From CBDBES01 sp965204465 (GTDB taxonomy: Bacteria; Spirochaetota; Leptospiria; Turneriellales; CBDBES01), in contig OZ241995.1 of the NCBI GenBank assembly GCA_965204465.1, forward strand, positions 682,001-746,000: 64,000 nt of DNA, in the 5' to 3' direction. The position numbers and the translations under genes were made by a program. The notes below the pieces were generated by a model. It saw only the letters and a list, made by a program, of their open reading frames with translations. It was not told where the DNA came from and did not search any database. Positions 54,058 to 62,360 of this stretch are shown here, piece by piece. The stretch's first letter is position 1. Each line of letters opens with the position of its first letter.

Positions 54058-54989
54058 TGTATCATCAAAAAAAATCCATTTCAACACCATTCAAAATATT
54101 CTTTTCTACTTTATTTATAAAACAGGGATTGTTACTTTTATCTTTATATTCTTTTTATTTACTCATAGAATTATTTAACATTGCTTATTTATTAAATGGT
54201 AGAGACATTAAGTTCGATGGTAATGCTCTAATAAATTATATCTATTTATCGTTTCCTTCAAGATTCAGCCTGTTTTTCCCTATTAGTTTCATGATCGCAT
54301 TTTTATTCAGCATCTGGAAGCTCCATAAAACAAATTTTTTCTTACTGATGAGCATTTTGGGTAAAGACCCTGATAAACTCTTAAAGTCAACCTTCTTTGT
54401 CTTCTATTCCTTTTTCATTCTCATCTTTGTAAGTAATGAATTTGTCTTCAAGAAAATGTTAAAAGAAGCATATATCGTTTATGAAGATGATCTAATAGAA
54501 CAAACGACTTTAAGCCCAAGGCTTCATTTAGCCACAGATTATTTTATTGAATCTAGTAACGATCATTATTTTGTTTATTCTAATGTGATCTTAGACCCTA
54601 TCAATAGTGATTTCCCCATTATCTATAATGTCTTATCTTGGGAAAAAAATACAGACACTTCAACAGAATATTTTACCTATGCTCCAAAGGGTATCATAAA
54701 AGAAAATAACATTCAACTTCTAGGAAGTAAGACTTATATTTTAGACCAACACTATGACATTAAAGAAGAAAGAAAGATCTCATTAAAGCTATTAAAATAT
54801 CCAATCCGATTGGACCCAATGCAATCCATTCATATAGAGACATTAGATATTCTTGAACTCATCAAGATCATTTTTATTTTTGAAGTATTTTCAGTAAATG
54901 ATTTTACTTTATATTTTTATTTGGTGAGTCCTGTGATCCTATTATTATTCTTACCCTTTTTGGCATTTAGCATACGGAACAAACTGTAG
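54057..54989 (+). CDS. LptF/LptG-family permease (second subunit), C-terminally truncated
   Basis: A 310-residue protein with three N-terminal helices, a periplasmic beta domain (about 125-260) and only one of the three C-terminal helices (LYFYLVSPVILLLFLPFLAF). The frame ends about 50-60 residues earlier than in the partner permease, at AFSIRNKL. The following sequence (54990-55165) has no homology to the unit. The loss of the last helices probably inactivates this subunit, or the transporter has adapted without them. Confidence 0.72.
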   Translation: MYHQKKSISTPFKIFFSTLFIKQGLLLLSLYSFYLLIELFNIAYLLNGRDIKFDGNALINYIYLSFPSRFSLFFPISFMIAFLFSIWKLHKTNFFLLMSILGKDPDKLLKSTFFVFYSFFILIFVSNEFVFKKMLKEAYIVYEDDLIEQTTLSPRLHLATDYFIESSNDHYFVYSNVILDPINSDFPIIYNVLSWEKNTDTSTEYFTYAPKGIIKENNIQLLGSKTYILDQHYDIKEERKISLKLLKYPIRLDPMQSIHIETLDILELIKIIFIFEVFSVNDFTLYFYLVSPVILLLFLPFLAFSIRNKL

Positions 54990-55091
54990 AATCTTTATTG
55001 ACAACGGCTAGTGAATTGTTACGTAAGTAGCCGACAGGCATGATTTACGCAAGAGGTGAGAGGGTGATAATGTATTATGCTTAGTAAAAAA

Positions 55092-55143
55092 TCCTGGAAT
55101 ATTGTTTCTATAGTCTATCTGCTTTTTAATTGCTATTCCGGGA
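55092..55143. other. imperfect inverted repeat upstream of the HEPN gene
   Basis: The arms tcctggaata (55092-55101) and tattccggga (55134-55143) pair at all ten positions if one G-U pair is allowed. It lies in the 176-base stretch where the truncated permease ends and the HEPN gene begins. It might be the end of the piece that was inserted there, or a regulatory hairpin. Confidence 0.35.
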
Positions 55144-55165
55144 CTTTATATCAATTACTGATTAA

Positions 55166-56314
55166 ATGAAAAAAGATAGCATGCAAAAATTTAGTATCTC
55201 TTTCAAGTTACCTTTTAAGCTACCAATAAGAGATGGAGAATCCTATGTTCAAAAAAATGAAATTTATATGACAATACTAAAAATTTTGAAAACTACAAGT
55301 AGGAAAGTAGTTTTAGAACACAGTATAACTTTCATGCAGAAAACTTTAATAGAATTAACATTGTTAAAAGAACAATCAGTGTTAGATATTAAAGAGCATG
55401 GGGAGAATAAACAAGAAATAATAAGTGAAATGAGAAAAGGGGTTTTCTCAATACTATTTAATTTTATTAACCAATTCTTAGCAATTTATAGGTCTTTCTA
55501 TCAGAGTACAGATGTTAGACCAATTAATTTATTGGATTTACCTCATGTATTGATAATGACGCATAACAAAGAAAAATTCTGCTATGTATTAAGGCAAATG
55601 CCGGAAATGAAAAAAGCATTGCCTATGGAAGAGATATCCAAACCAATCGTAAATACAATTAAACTTTGGGAACAATACCCTGAAATAGAATTGATAGAGA
55701 AACTGTATGAATCTGCTAATCATAATGCATTTATAGAGAATAATAGGGAAGCAATAATTGACATTCAGACATCTTTTGAAATCTTTATCAGAATGATATT
55801 ACATATTATTTATAGAAAAGAAAAGAAAACAACAGATCCTCTATCTTCTTTTTCTATGAAAGAAGTGTTCAAATGTTTAAAAGAATATATTGATGATGGA
55901 AGCATTGATGAGCTTATTGCTCAATGGCGTAAAAACATATATGAGATGAGAAATAGTATTCTTCATGAAGGGAAAGCAAATTTGACCATTTATGAAGCCC
56001 TCACAGCAATTGATACCTATTGTAAAGTGCGAGGTTGTATCGCTGATTTAATGGTAAAGAAAGGCTATTTAGACGAGGGTGGGAAAATTATTCTCCCTAT
56101 TTCCAGTAAGGAATTTGTCAAGCATGATACAGAAGAAGAAGTAAGAAATAAATTAATTAAATATAGTATTATTAATTCTGAGTCTCGAAAATGTATAAAC
56201 AATTTTTGGAAAAGAATTGGAACTAGTAAAAAGAAACAGATCAATAAAGACAGGACTATAAAGGGGGCACAGTTTTTCTTAAGAAGAATGTTCTTATTCT
56301 TTTTTGAGAAATAG
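55166..56314 (+). CDS. HEPN-domain protein, possible defence RNase
   Basis: A 382-residue soluble helical protein. The RNxxxH motif of HEPN RNases is present in EMRNSILHEGKA (Arg262, Asn263, His267). It is preceded by helices typical of a HEPN bundle (FEIFIRMILHIIYRKEK, VFKCLKEYIDDG) and followed by YEALTAIDTYCKVRGCIADLM. The N-terminal 150 residues are helical and of unknown type. HEPN proteins often act in abortive infection or toxin systems by cutting RNA. Its TAG overlaps a GTG that starts a second, broken gene, which suggests a two-gene defence unit. Confidence 0.7.
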   Translation: MKKDSMQKFSISFKLPFKLPIRDGESYVQKNEIYMTILKILKTTSRKVVLEHSITFMQKTLIELTLLKEQSVLDIKEHGENKQEIISEMRKGVFSILFNFINQFLAIYRSFYQSTDVRPINLLDLPHVLIMTHNKEKFCYVLRQMPEMKKALPMEEISKPIVNTIKLWEQYPEIELIEKLYESANHNAFIENNREAIIDIQTSFEIFIRMILHIIYRKEKKTTDPLSSFSMKEVFKCLKEYIDDGSIDELIAQWRKNIYEMRNSILHEGKANLTIYEALTAIDTYCKVRGCIADLMVKKGYLDEGGKIILPISSKEFVKHDTEEEVRNKLIKYSIINSESRKCINNFWKRIGTSKKKQINKDRTIKGAQFFLRRMFLFFFEK

Positions 56315-56478
56315 TGCAAGAGACTTTACTATCTCAACAAGATCGAATGTGTCTTTTTGAAAACTTTAATTTCTCTTTATTAGAAGATGAAAACTTCAAA
56401 GAAGATTCTGTCCGTGAAGAAATTCTTATTCCTATCTTTAATAAACTAGGTTTTAAGGCATACATGTGCCGTTTCTAA
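56314..56478 (+). pseudogene. 5' fragment of a gene partnered with the HEPN gene
   Basis: From the GTG that overlaps the HEPN stop, 54 codons are open. The segment DENFKEDSVREEILIPIF followed by NKLGF resembles the start of HsdR-N-type nuclease or restriction-related proteins, where DSVRE...LGY is common. At about 56456 the sequence switches to RCC1 cassette D (aaggcatacatgtgcc), so the rest of the gene is lost. Confidence 0.6.
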
Positions 56479-56956
56479 TGGAACGGCTTATTGCTGGGGG
56501 TACAACTCTCGTGGTCGTATACTTGGCCATGGAGAAATAAACCTTGTGTTTTCGATACCCAAAGAGGTTTCTTCATTAGGCAGTGAATATGTTAGTACTA
56601 TCTCTACATCTAATAATCATACATGCGCGATTCAAAATGGGGCAGTCAAGTGTTGGGGTAGTAATTATAGAGGTAAGTTAGGGGATAATTCAACCATGCT
56701 GCGAACCAGACCTGTAAATGTTTTTGGAATATCTTCCGGTGCGACTTCCATCTCCTTAGGGTTCTTTCATACTTGTGCCGTGGTGAATGGAACAGCCTAT
56801 TGCTGGGGAAACAACTCATCGGGGCAATTAGGCAATCCATTCCGGGGTAGAGGAAGAAGTCTGGTCCCTATACCAGTTCATCCTGGTCCGGACGCAGTGG
56901 GATCTGGAGGTACAAGCGGAGAGGAGTCTGAGATGGATATCGTTTTAGGAGAGTGA
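56456..56956 (+). pseudogene. RCC1 blades 5-7, truncated cassette D
   Basis: RCC1 homology begins at the HTC of blade 5 and runs in one frame to SEMDIVLGE. There is no signal or promoter. An in-frame GTG at 56546 could start a 136-residue product, but no Shine-Dalgarno sequence supports it. Blade 6 and 7 variable sites match cassette A (NNHTC, FFHTC), while the site after DNST reads MLRTRP and NYRGKLG matches B. It is thus a mosaic of A-like and B-like segments. Confidence 0.8.
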
Positions 56957-56990
56957 TAAGATGAAAGATTGTATTTTAAGGAGGATCAGA

Positions 56991-57959
56991 ATGAGGGAGA
57001 ATAGTTTACTTTTTGCTTTAGCATTACTTATCTTTGGATTTCCAGGTTGCAAAGAAAAAGAAAAAGAAGAGGATAGATGCCTGGCCACTATACCTGGAAT
57101 CAATGCAGGTGCAGTTGGATCACTTGATTCTAGAATAGTTAGCAGAGCAGGTAGAATTGTAGGAGGTGGTGCACCCAATGGAGACCTTAGATTTGTTGCT
57201 CCCGATGCTATGTTTGCTAATGATAATGATAATTCAGATTATCAAGCTGGCGTAGAACATATTGCTCACGTCTTACCTGTTGGATGCACTGGTTGGATGA
57301 TATCCAGAAACCACATGCTCACGGCAGGGCATTGTTTTTTTGATCAAGGTGCAGAAATAACGGATCAAATCATTGATCCAACTAGTACTTGCCAAGAAGG
57401 AGCATCTTGTGCTTTTTTTAATAGATTGGAATCAGGGAATTTTCCGATTACTGGCCCAAATGATTTTTTGGTTCGTGCAATTGTTGATCATTTATATAAC
57501 AGGAATGGAGACTATGTCTTATTGGAATTGGCACAAGCCGCCGATGATTCTGGGATTATGCGTTCCGCTGGAGATGTATGGGGTTGGTTTGATCTGGATG
57601 CAAATCCACCTCTACTAGCTAGATTATATATAGCAGGTTTTGGAGTAATTACAAGAGACTTCCCTAATTCGATCTTTAATGGAACTGTTATGAATATAGA
57701 TAGCTCTACAAATTGCGCCTTAGTGGATACATGCAGGCCTGGTTTCGTAAATCGAAACGTTTTTGAGCATACATGTGATTCTGGAAGAGGCAATTCAGGA
57801 TCTCCCATAGTAGATTTTAATACAGGCAGGGCAATCGGTGTTCATGATGGCAGAAATCCTTTCGCCGATTCTAACTATGGAACTACGATCAGCTCCATTG
57901 TAAATAGACTTGACAACAATGATAATGGTATTATAGATGCTATTGAAGATGACCTTTAA
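56991..57959 (+). CDS. V8-like serine protease lipoprotein, copy D
   Basis: An intact third protease with the same leader, lipobox, TAGHC, GNSGSP and acidic calcium-loop-like tail. I count 14 replacements against copy A with one synonymous change seen. It shares HVLP and the Arg before GNSGSP with copy B, but FNRL and SRAG with copy A, so the copies are mosaic. Unique changes are GPNDF, VDHLYN, GVITRD, RPGFV and FADSN. Confidence 0.86.
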   Translation: MRENSLLFALALLIFGFPGCKEKEKEEDRCLATIPGINAGAVGSLDSRIVSRAGRIVGGGAPNGDLRFVAPDAMFANDNDNSDYQAGVEHIAHVLPVGCTGWMISRNHMLTAGHCFFDQGAEITDQIIDPTSTCQEGASCAFFNRLESGNFPITGPNDFLVRAIVDHLYNRNGDYVLLELAQAADDSGIMRSAGDVWGWFDLDANPPLLARLYIAGFGVITRDFPNSIFNGTVMNIDSSTNCALVDTCRPGFVNRNVFEHTCDSGRGNSGSPIVDFNTGRAIGVHDGRNPFADSNYGTTISSIVNRLDNNDNGIIDAIEDDL

Positions 57960-58503
57960 ATTGAAAAATTATTTGGTTTTATTGACCTTTATATTGTTGC
58001 CGTTTTCAGAAAATTGTCAGACTGAAGAATCAGGAGAATTAATAGGAGAATTAAAAGCTTGCTCAGAAGCTCCTTGTAGCTATCTTCATTATAAAATGAT
58101 ATTGGTATCATTTTCGAACAACCTGGATATGGGGTATCAGATCAGATTGTCTTTAGATGATGATATCCATGTAATACGGTGTATCTTTGGACCCGGAAGA
58201 AGATCTGTAATACAATACATCACTGAAGAGAAAGTAGACCAGGGTATATCTTATTGTTCTAAAGGTCGTTTAGTTGTAAAGGTTAACCCAAACAGGGGGG
58301 AGACAGAGGAATCCCAAACAGTGGGGATCGTGATTTTTCCCCTGGATGATATAAATAGGGAACGACCTATAGGAATGAAGAAAGTAATCAATCCAAAATA
58401 TGAGATAGACTATCCAAATGGAGAAGATTGTCTACCCGCATGTGAAAGTACCCGAATACAAGTTGAAGTTGATATGGAATCCACAGACTTAATACTAAAA
58501 TAA
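57949..58503 (+). CDS. small secreted protein, copy D
   Basis: As copies A and B except for the patch after the signal peptide, which here reads ACSEAPCSYLHYKMILVSF. The patch keeps its two Cys and the CSY core while most other positions change. The remainder is identical. It converges with the intact LptF-LptG gene 27 bases away. Confidence 0.72.
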   Translation: MTFKLKNYLVLLTFILLPFSENCQTEESGELIGELKACSEAPCSYLHYKMILVSFSNNLDMGYQIRLSLDDDIHVIRCIFGPGRRSVIQYITEEKVDQGISYCSKGRLVVKVNPNRGETEESQTVGIVIFPLDDINRERPIGMKKVINPKYEIDYPNGEDCLPACESTRIQVEVDMESTDLILK

Positions 58504-58530
58504 ATATTTTTTTCCTTCGCGACTAACAGA

Positions 58531-60750
58531 TCATGAGTCTATCATCCAATATACTCCCAAATAACTAAATAAGGTCAAAAATATCAAGTTTGATATAGCA
58601 TGATATAGAAAATATTTAAAGTTATATTGGATATAAAAATGAAAGGATAATTTAAAAAGGACTAAAGCTAAGCATATAGATAGTATGAATGGAATAAAAC
58701 GATATAAATAAAGAGCCTTTATATATGCGATCGACTCTGTTCTTAGATCCCTATTGATCCCTAATGTTTTTTTTAAATAGACTGTCGGTATATTATGAAG
58801 TTTATGAGATAAGGATAAATAGTCTTTTATACTGTTTGGCAAGGCTATAGTTTTTTTAACAAATTTTTCGGTATCGATTGAAGTTTTACTTAGATCATGA
58901 ACGTATCCATTTTTCATGAAGAGTCTATTTTTTTTCACAGTTACTTCTGATGCCGTAATTAAATGATAATTTTTCTCATCATTATAGACAATATCAAATA
59001 ACTTATATATCCCTTTCGTTTTGCTGGCATGAAAGTAAAATAAAATAATGTTATTTTCTAGCCGTAAGAATCTTCTATAAGATAGACTCTTCGTACCAAC
59101 TTTCTCTTGATTAAATCTTAGAACTTTATCTGCATAAATCTCTTTGGCAAGTTCTTTCCAATGATAAGCATAATTTTCTCTTATAGAAAAATTTAAGAGT
59201 AAAAAAAATATTGAGAATATGATCATTAACGCTATTAAAGTTTTTTCATTTCTTTTATGTAAAGCAACATTTAACCAAAAGCCTTTGGAATTGAAATAAT
59301 AAATAGTAAAAGGCAATAGAATAGCTAGTAAATAGGGGCTTATAGAAAAAATCATTTCGAGGATGTCTAAAAATTCAGATACTAAAAACCAATATAACCG
59401 ATCAATTCCCTGATTCAATTGCCAATGAAAAAAAACACGATAAAATAATATTCCAATGATAAGAAAGAAAGAAGCCTTTATATATAATTTAAGGAATTGA
59501 AATAAAGAATCAGCGTAGAGTTTAAAAGTAGCTTCATTAAAAGGATTTTTAAATTGAAGTCTTGAAAAGATATTTTTACCTGGAATGATCTCAAGTTTAA
59601 ATTTATTAAGAGAGAATCTGTTGAAAATTTGTATGGAGACCTTAGATATTAGATCATAATATCTTGTGAAAATAAGTATTATACTACCGCTAAAAATAAT
59701 GACATACAAAAACGAAAAAGAGACTTTAAAATTGTACTCAATCTGAATTATCCAGGGAATAATTAAAAGTATCAAAAACCATCCATAGCAAAGAAAAAAT
59801 AGTCTTGACTGACTTGCTAATTTATTTCTTCTTAAAATATATAGAAATAGCAACAGATAGCTAAATATTAGAATAGGTGAAAATCTTAAAAGAAAAAATT
59901 GGATTTTTTTAATTAATTCTAATCTTTTTTTAAATCTATACCCATATCTTTGTCCTCTATCCGTAAGAGGTAATTTAGGTGAAGCGGTGAATTTCTTCCA
60001 ACGGGCTATATTTTTCTTCTGAAAATCTCTGCTGGTTTCTCTCGTATCCATTAAAGATACAGTACCAATCCACTTCTCTTTGATCCTTCTGCCTTTATTA
60101 TTCAAATAATATCCATGAACAGACTCCATTAGAATATCTCCATTGCTTCTCTGGTTGAGATATCCTTCTCCTACAAATATAACTCTATTTGCCTTTACTC
60201 TATAGACTTTTACAAGAAACGAATGCCTGGTCTGAATGTCTGGAATATAAAAAACCCAATCATTGTAAGTATGAAAACTAAGAGGTTCCAATTCAGAATG
60301 AAATTGGATCAGATCAATTTGATTCATTTCATCAGCAAGATAATAATCCAGTTCATATAATAAATTTTTAGGGAATAAAGAAATAATGAAACAAAATAAA
60401 ATGGAGATGAAAAAACCAGCAATCATTAAGAAACCAGTTCTGCATTTTAAACTAAAATAAGAAATGAAGAAACCATTTTTATTCAGATGATGAACTGTGA
60501 CGATTAAAGCAGTCCCAAAAATATAGGCAATGAGAATAGGCATAACATAGGGCAAGATCATAAAGTCTATATGAAGCATTTTAAAAAAATCCAGATCATA
60601 GGCATTAGATTTGAGATAGACCAGGGTGATTTTTGAGATAGCAAATAAAGAAAAGCTAAAAAGAAATGTGCCAATAAAGACTAAAAAGAAATAGGAAATA
60701 GAATGCTTTATCAGACCTATATCTGCTTTTTGAAATACATTGAGATGCAT
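58531..60750 (-). CDS. fused LptF-LptG permease in one polypeptide
   Basis: A 739-residue inner-membrane protein with two successive LptF/G-like halves. The first half has helices at about 18-42, 68-95 and 105-127, a periplasmic domain to about 290 and helices at about 290-310, 320-342 and 348-370. The second half has helices near 425-447, 465-492 and 508-530, a periplasmic domain to about 655, and terminal helices. LptF and LptG are normally separate ~360-residue proteins, so this length fits a fusion. It is nine bases downstream of an LptB-like ATPase on the same strand, giving a complete B-FG inner-membrane engine. The 3' third is the source of the fragments at 44985 and 47973. Confidence 0.82.
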   Translation of the reverse strand: MHLNVFQKADIGLIKHSISYFFLVFIGTFLFSFSLFAISKITLVYLKSNAYDLDFFKMLHIDFMILPYVMPILIAYIFGTALIVTVHHLNKNGFFISYFSLKCRTGFLMIAGFFISILFCFIISLFPKNLLYELDYYLADEMNQIDLIQFHSELEPLSFHTYNDWVFYIPDIQTRHSFLVKVYRVKANRVIFVGEGYLNQRSNGDILMESVHGYYLNNKGRRIKEKWIGTVSLMDTRETSRDFQKKNIARWKKFTASPKLPLTDRGQRYGYRFKKRLELIKKIQFFLLRFSPILIFSYLLLFLYILRRNKLASQSRLFFLCYGWFLILLIIPWIIQIEYNFKVSFSFLYVIIFSGSIILIFTRYYDLISKVSIQIFNRFSLNKFKLEIIPGKNIFSRLQFKNPFNEATFKLYADSLFQFLKLYIKASFFLIIGILFYRVFFHWQLNQGIDRLYWFLVSEFLDILEMIFSISPYLLAILLPFTIYYFNSKGFWLNVALHKRNEKTLIALMIIFSIFFLLLNFSIRENYAYHWKELAKEIYADKVLRFNQEKVGTKSLSYRRFLRLENNIILFYFHASKTKGIYKLFDIVYNDEKNYHLITASEVTVKKNRLFMKNGYVHDLSKTSIDTEKFVKKTIALPNSIKDYLSLSHKLHNIPTVYLKKTLGINRDLRTESIAYIKALYLYRFIPFILSICLALVLFKLSFHFYIQYNFKYFLYHAISNLIFLTLFSYLGVYWMIDS

Positions 60751-60759
60751 TCTAACCGC

Positions 60760-61458
60760 CTATCCCAGGAACTCTTTCTTCACTAATGCGTCCTTGAAAA
60801 ACTGCTTTTTGCTACCCTCAAAGTCTATTCTCTGCTGATTGAGCAGAATGTAATATTCAGCTAGTGACTTCAACTCTTCGATACGATGATCTACGATCAG
60901 AAAACCCACATTCAGAGAATGCATGTCATAGATCATCCGAGTTACGATCTTTATTGTCTTTGGGTCTAATCCCGCAAAGGGTTCATCGAGTAAGATCAAC
61001 CCTGGTTTCAGCGCCATGCATAGACAAAACTCTAGTTTCCTAAGCTCCCCGCCAGAGAGGGTTTTTACCTTGCTCTTTCGAATATGGTTCAAGTTAAACC
61101 GATTTAATAAGTCTTCCCTCCAGGCTTCGTCTTTTTCTTGTTTTTCCATGACCCTGGGTATCAAATACAAATTGTCTTCTACAGTCAGGTCTGTGATTGC
61201 GGATGACTCCTGAGACATATAGCCCAATCCTGCCTTTATCCTTTTATGAACAGGCCATTTTGTCATACTCTGATCATTAAAATGAACCTCGCCCCGATCT
61301 TGCCTTTCCAGACCAACGGCGATCTTGAGGAGTGTAGTCTTACCTACTCCATTCTCACCCACCAGGGCAGTGATTCTATCAGGCTGAAAATCGATAGATA
61401 CATCGCGTAAGATACTTCTGTGTCTGTAACTTTTGGCTATGTTCCTTAAAGAGAGCAT
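60760..61458 (-). CDS. lptB: LptB-like ABC ATPase
   Basis: The ATPase has Walker A GENGVGKTT, Q-loop YMSQESSA, signature LSGGELRKLEF, Walker B LILLDEPFAGLDP and an H-loop His in IVDHRIEEL, all as in LptB. The start is taken as the ATG at 61458 (MLSLRNIAKSYRHRSIL); the frame remains open to a TTG at 61518, but those 20 residues are atypical. With the fused permease it would power LPS (or lipo-oligosaccharide) extraction. Unlike the 53377 ATPase its signature is canonical, so this is the likely functional system. Confidence 0.88.
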   Translation of the reverse strand: MLSLRNIAKSYRHRSILRDVSIDFQPDRITALVGENGVGKTTLLKIAVGLERQDRGEVHFNDQSMTKWPVHKRIKAGLGYMSQESSAITDLTVEDNLYLIPRVMEKQEKDEAWREDLLNRFNLNHIRKSKVKTLSGGELRKLEFCLCMALKPGLILLDEPFAGLDPKTIKIVTRMIYDMHSLNVGFLIVDHRIEELKSLAEYYILLNQQRIDFEGSKKQFFKDALVKKEFLG

Positions 61459-61638
61459 CTGTATCAAATTTATTTTGCTGTCGACATTAGCAAGCCTTTT
61501 TGAGCCATATTCAAACAAAGATCACTGAACCAAGCCTATGATAGGGTTTTATTAAAAAAAGGTTTATCTTTTCTTGACTTTATAGCTAATTATTTTCTTT
61601 TTGCACGTACTTCCTGTAAGTCTGTCCCTAGAATAGGG

Positions 61639-61717
61639 GTCTATAAAAATACTCTTTTTTTTGCCAGATCTCTTTCAAACAGGCTTGAAATATCAAGATT
61701 TAGGATCGTATTATGAC
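61639..61717 (+). pseudogene. 3' remnant of a second copy of the 393-residue exported gene
   Basis: About 79 bases match the end of the gene at 49743-50924 (VYKNTLFFARSLSNRLEISRF) through its TGA. They precede the second OMP pair exactly as the whole gene precedes the first. The join at about 61638 follows a short cccta/taggg hairpin. Confidence 0.75.
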
Positions 61718-62360
61718 CTTTCAGTGCCTTAGAATGATCTTCATTGCCTTTCTTCTGGTTGGCAATGTTCCAGGGCAGGAATTAAATACAGAAGAAACAA
61801 TCAATGATAAAGATAAAAAACAAGAAAAGTATTTCTCTCAGGCAGGTACACTCGAATATGGGGGTTCTGTATCTGCTTCATTTATTGCCCAGAACTTGAA
61901 CAGAGATAATTGCTGTAATCCTCTTATCAATTTATTCCTTGGACTCGGTACCGCATACTATTTAATTGATTCTATTCACATAAATCTTGGTTTCAATTTT
62001 CATTTCCGCAGATGGCAATTTAATGATAATCGAGATGTCTATATTGATCTTTATTTCTTTCCAGCGATTGGTTTGGGCTATACTTTTCCTGTTTCCAATA
62101 CCCTTTTTTTTGATATTGAAGTGGATATAGGGCATGACATTCCTACTGATGCAATAACCATGGATGCACTTATCTTTACCAATTTACACATATCCACTGA
62201 CTTTGCCTTTAAATTCACTCTGGATAAGGCATTGATCAACATATACTTGTATTATAATATTGAAGTGAATGTTGTGCAAGATTTCTATAGAGGATCCACA
62301 TTTCACCGATTAGGATTTGGCATAGGATATTCTCTCTACTCTCTACTATCTATTGATTGA
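61713..62360 (+). CDS. OMP-like protein, pair member 1, copy 2
   Basis: A 215-residue near-identical copy of the gene at 50921, but starting with ATG rather than GTG. Replacements seen are few (GNVPGQ, KKQEKY, GSTFHRLGFG and the first residues). The signal peptide and barrel-like strands are unchanged. Its promoter would lie in the 61519-61700 gap, which also holds the start region of lptB. Confidence 0.72.
   Translation: MTFQCLRMIFIAFLLVGNVPGQELNTEETINDKDKKQEKYFSQAGTLEYGGSVSASFIAQNLNRDNCCNPLINLFLGLGTAYYLIDSIHINLGFNFHFRRWQFNDNRDVYIDLYFFPAIGLGYTFPVSNTLFFDIEVDIGHDIPTDAITMDALIFTNLHISTDFAFKFTLDKALINIYLYYNIEVNVVQDFYRGSTFHRLGFGIGYSLYSLLSID

Larger units (their letters stand above)
56456..59317. 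repeat. RCC1-protease cassette D (continues into the intact permease)
   Basis: RCC1 fragment, protease, small secreted protein and permease 3' end in the same order as A and B. Here the permease continues to full length, so D preserves the gene order from which the A and B permease fragments came. Confidence 0.9.

Noticed and set aside
43399..57808. Repeated minus-strand open frames of 77 and 98 codons opposite the protease genes
   Set aside because: They recur only because the protease genes recur. They have no start signals and their sequence is the mirror of well-supported coding sequence.
42855..58120. Diversity-generating retroelement as the cause of the variable RCC1 codons
   Set aside because: No reverse transcriptase gene or template repeat is in the window, and the variable codons change at all three positions rather than at adenines of a template only. 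It remains possible elsewhere in the genome but is not supported here.
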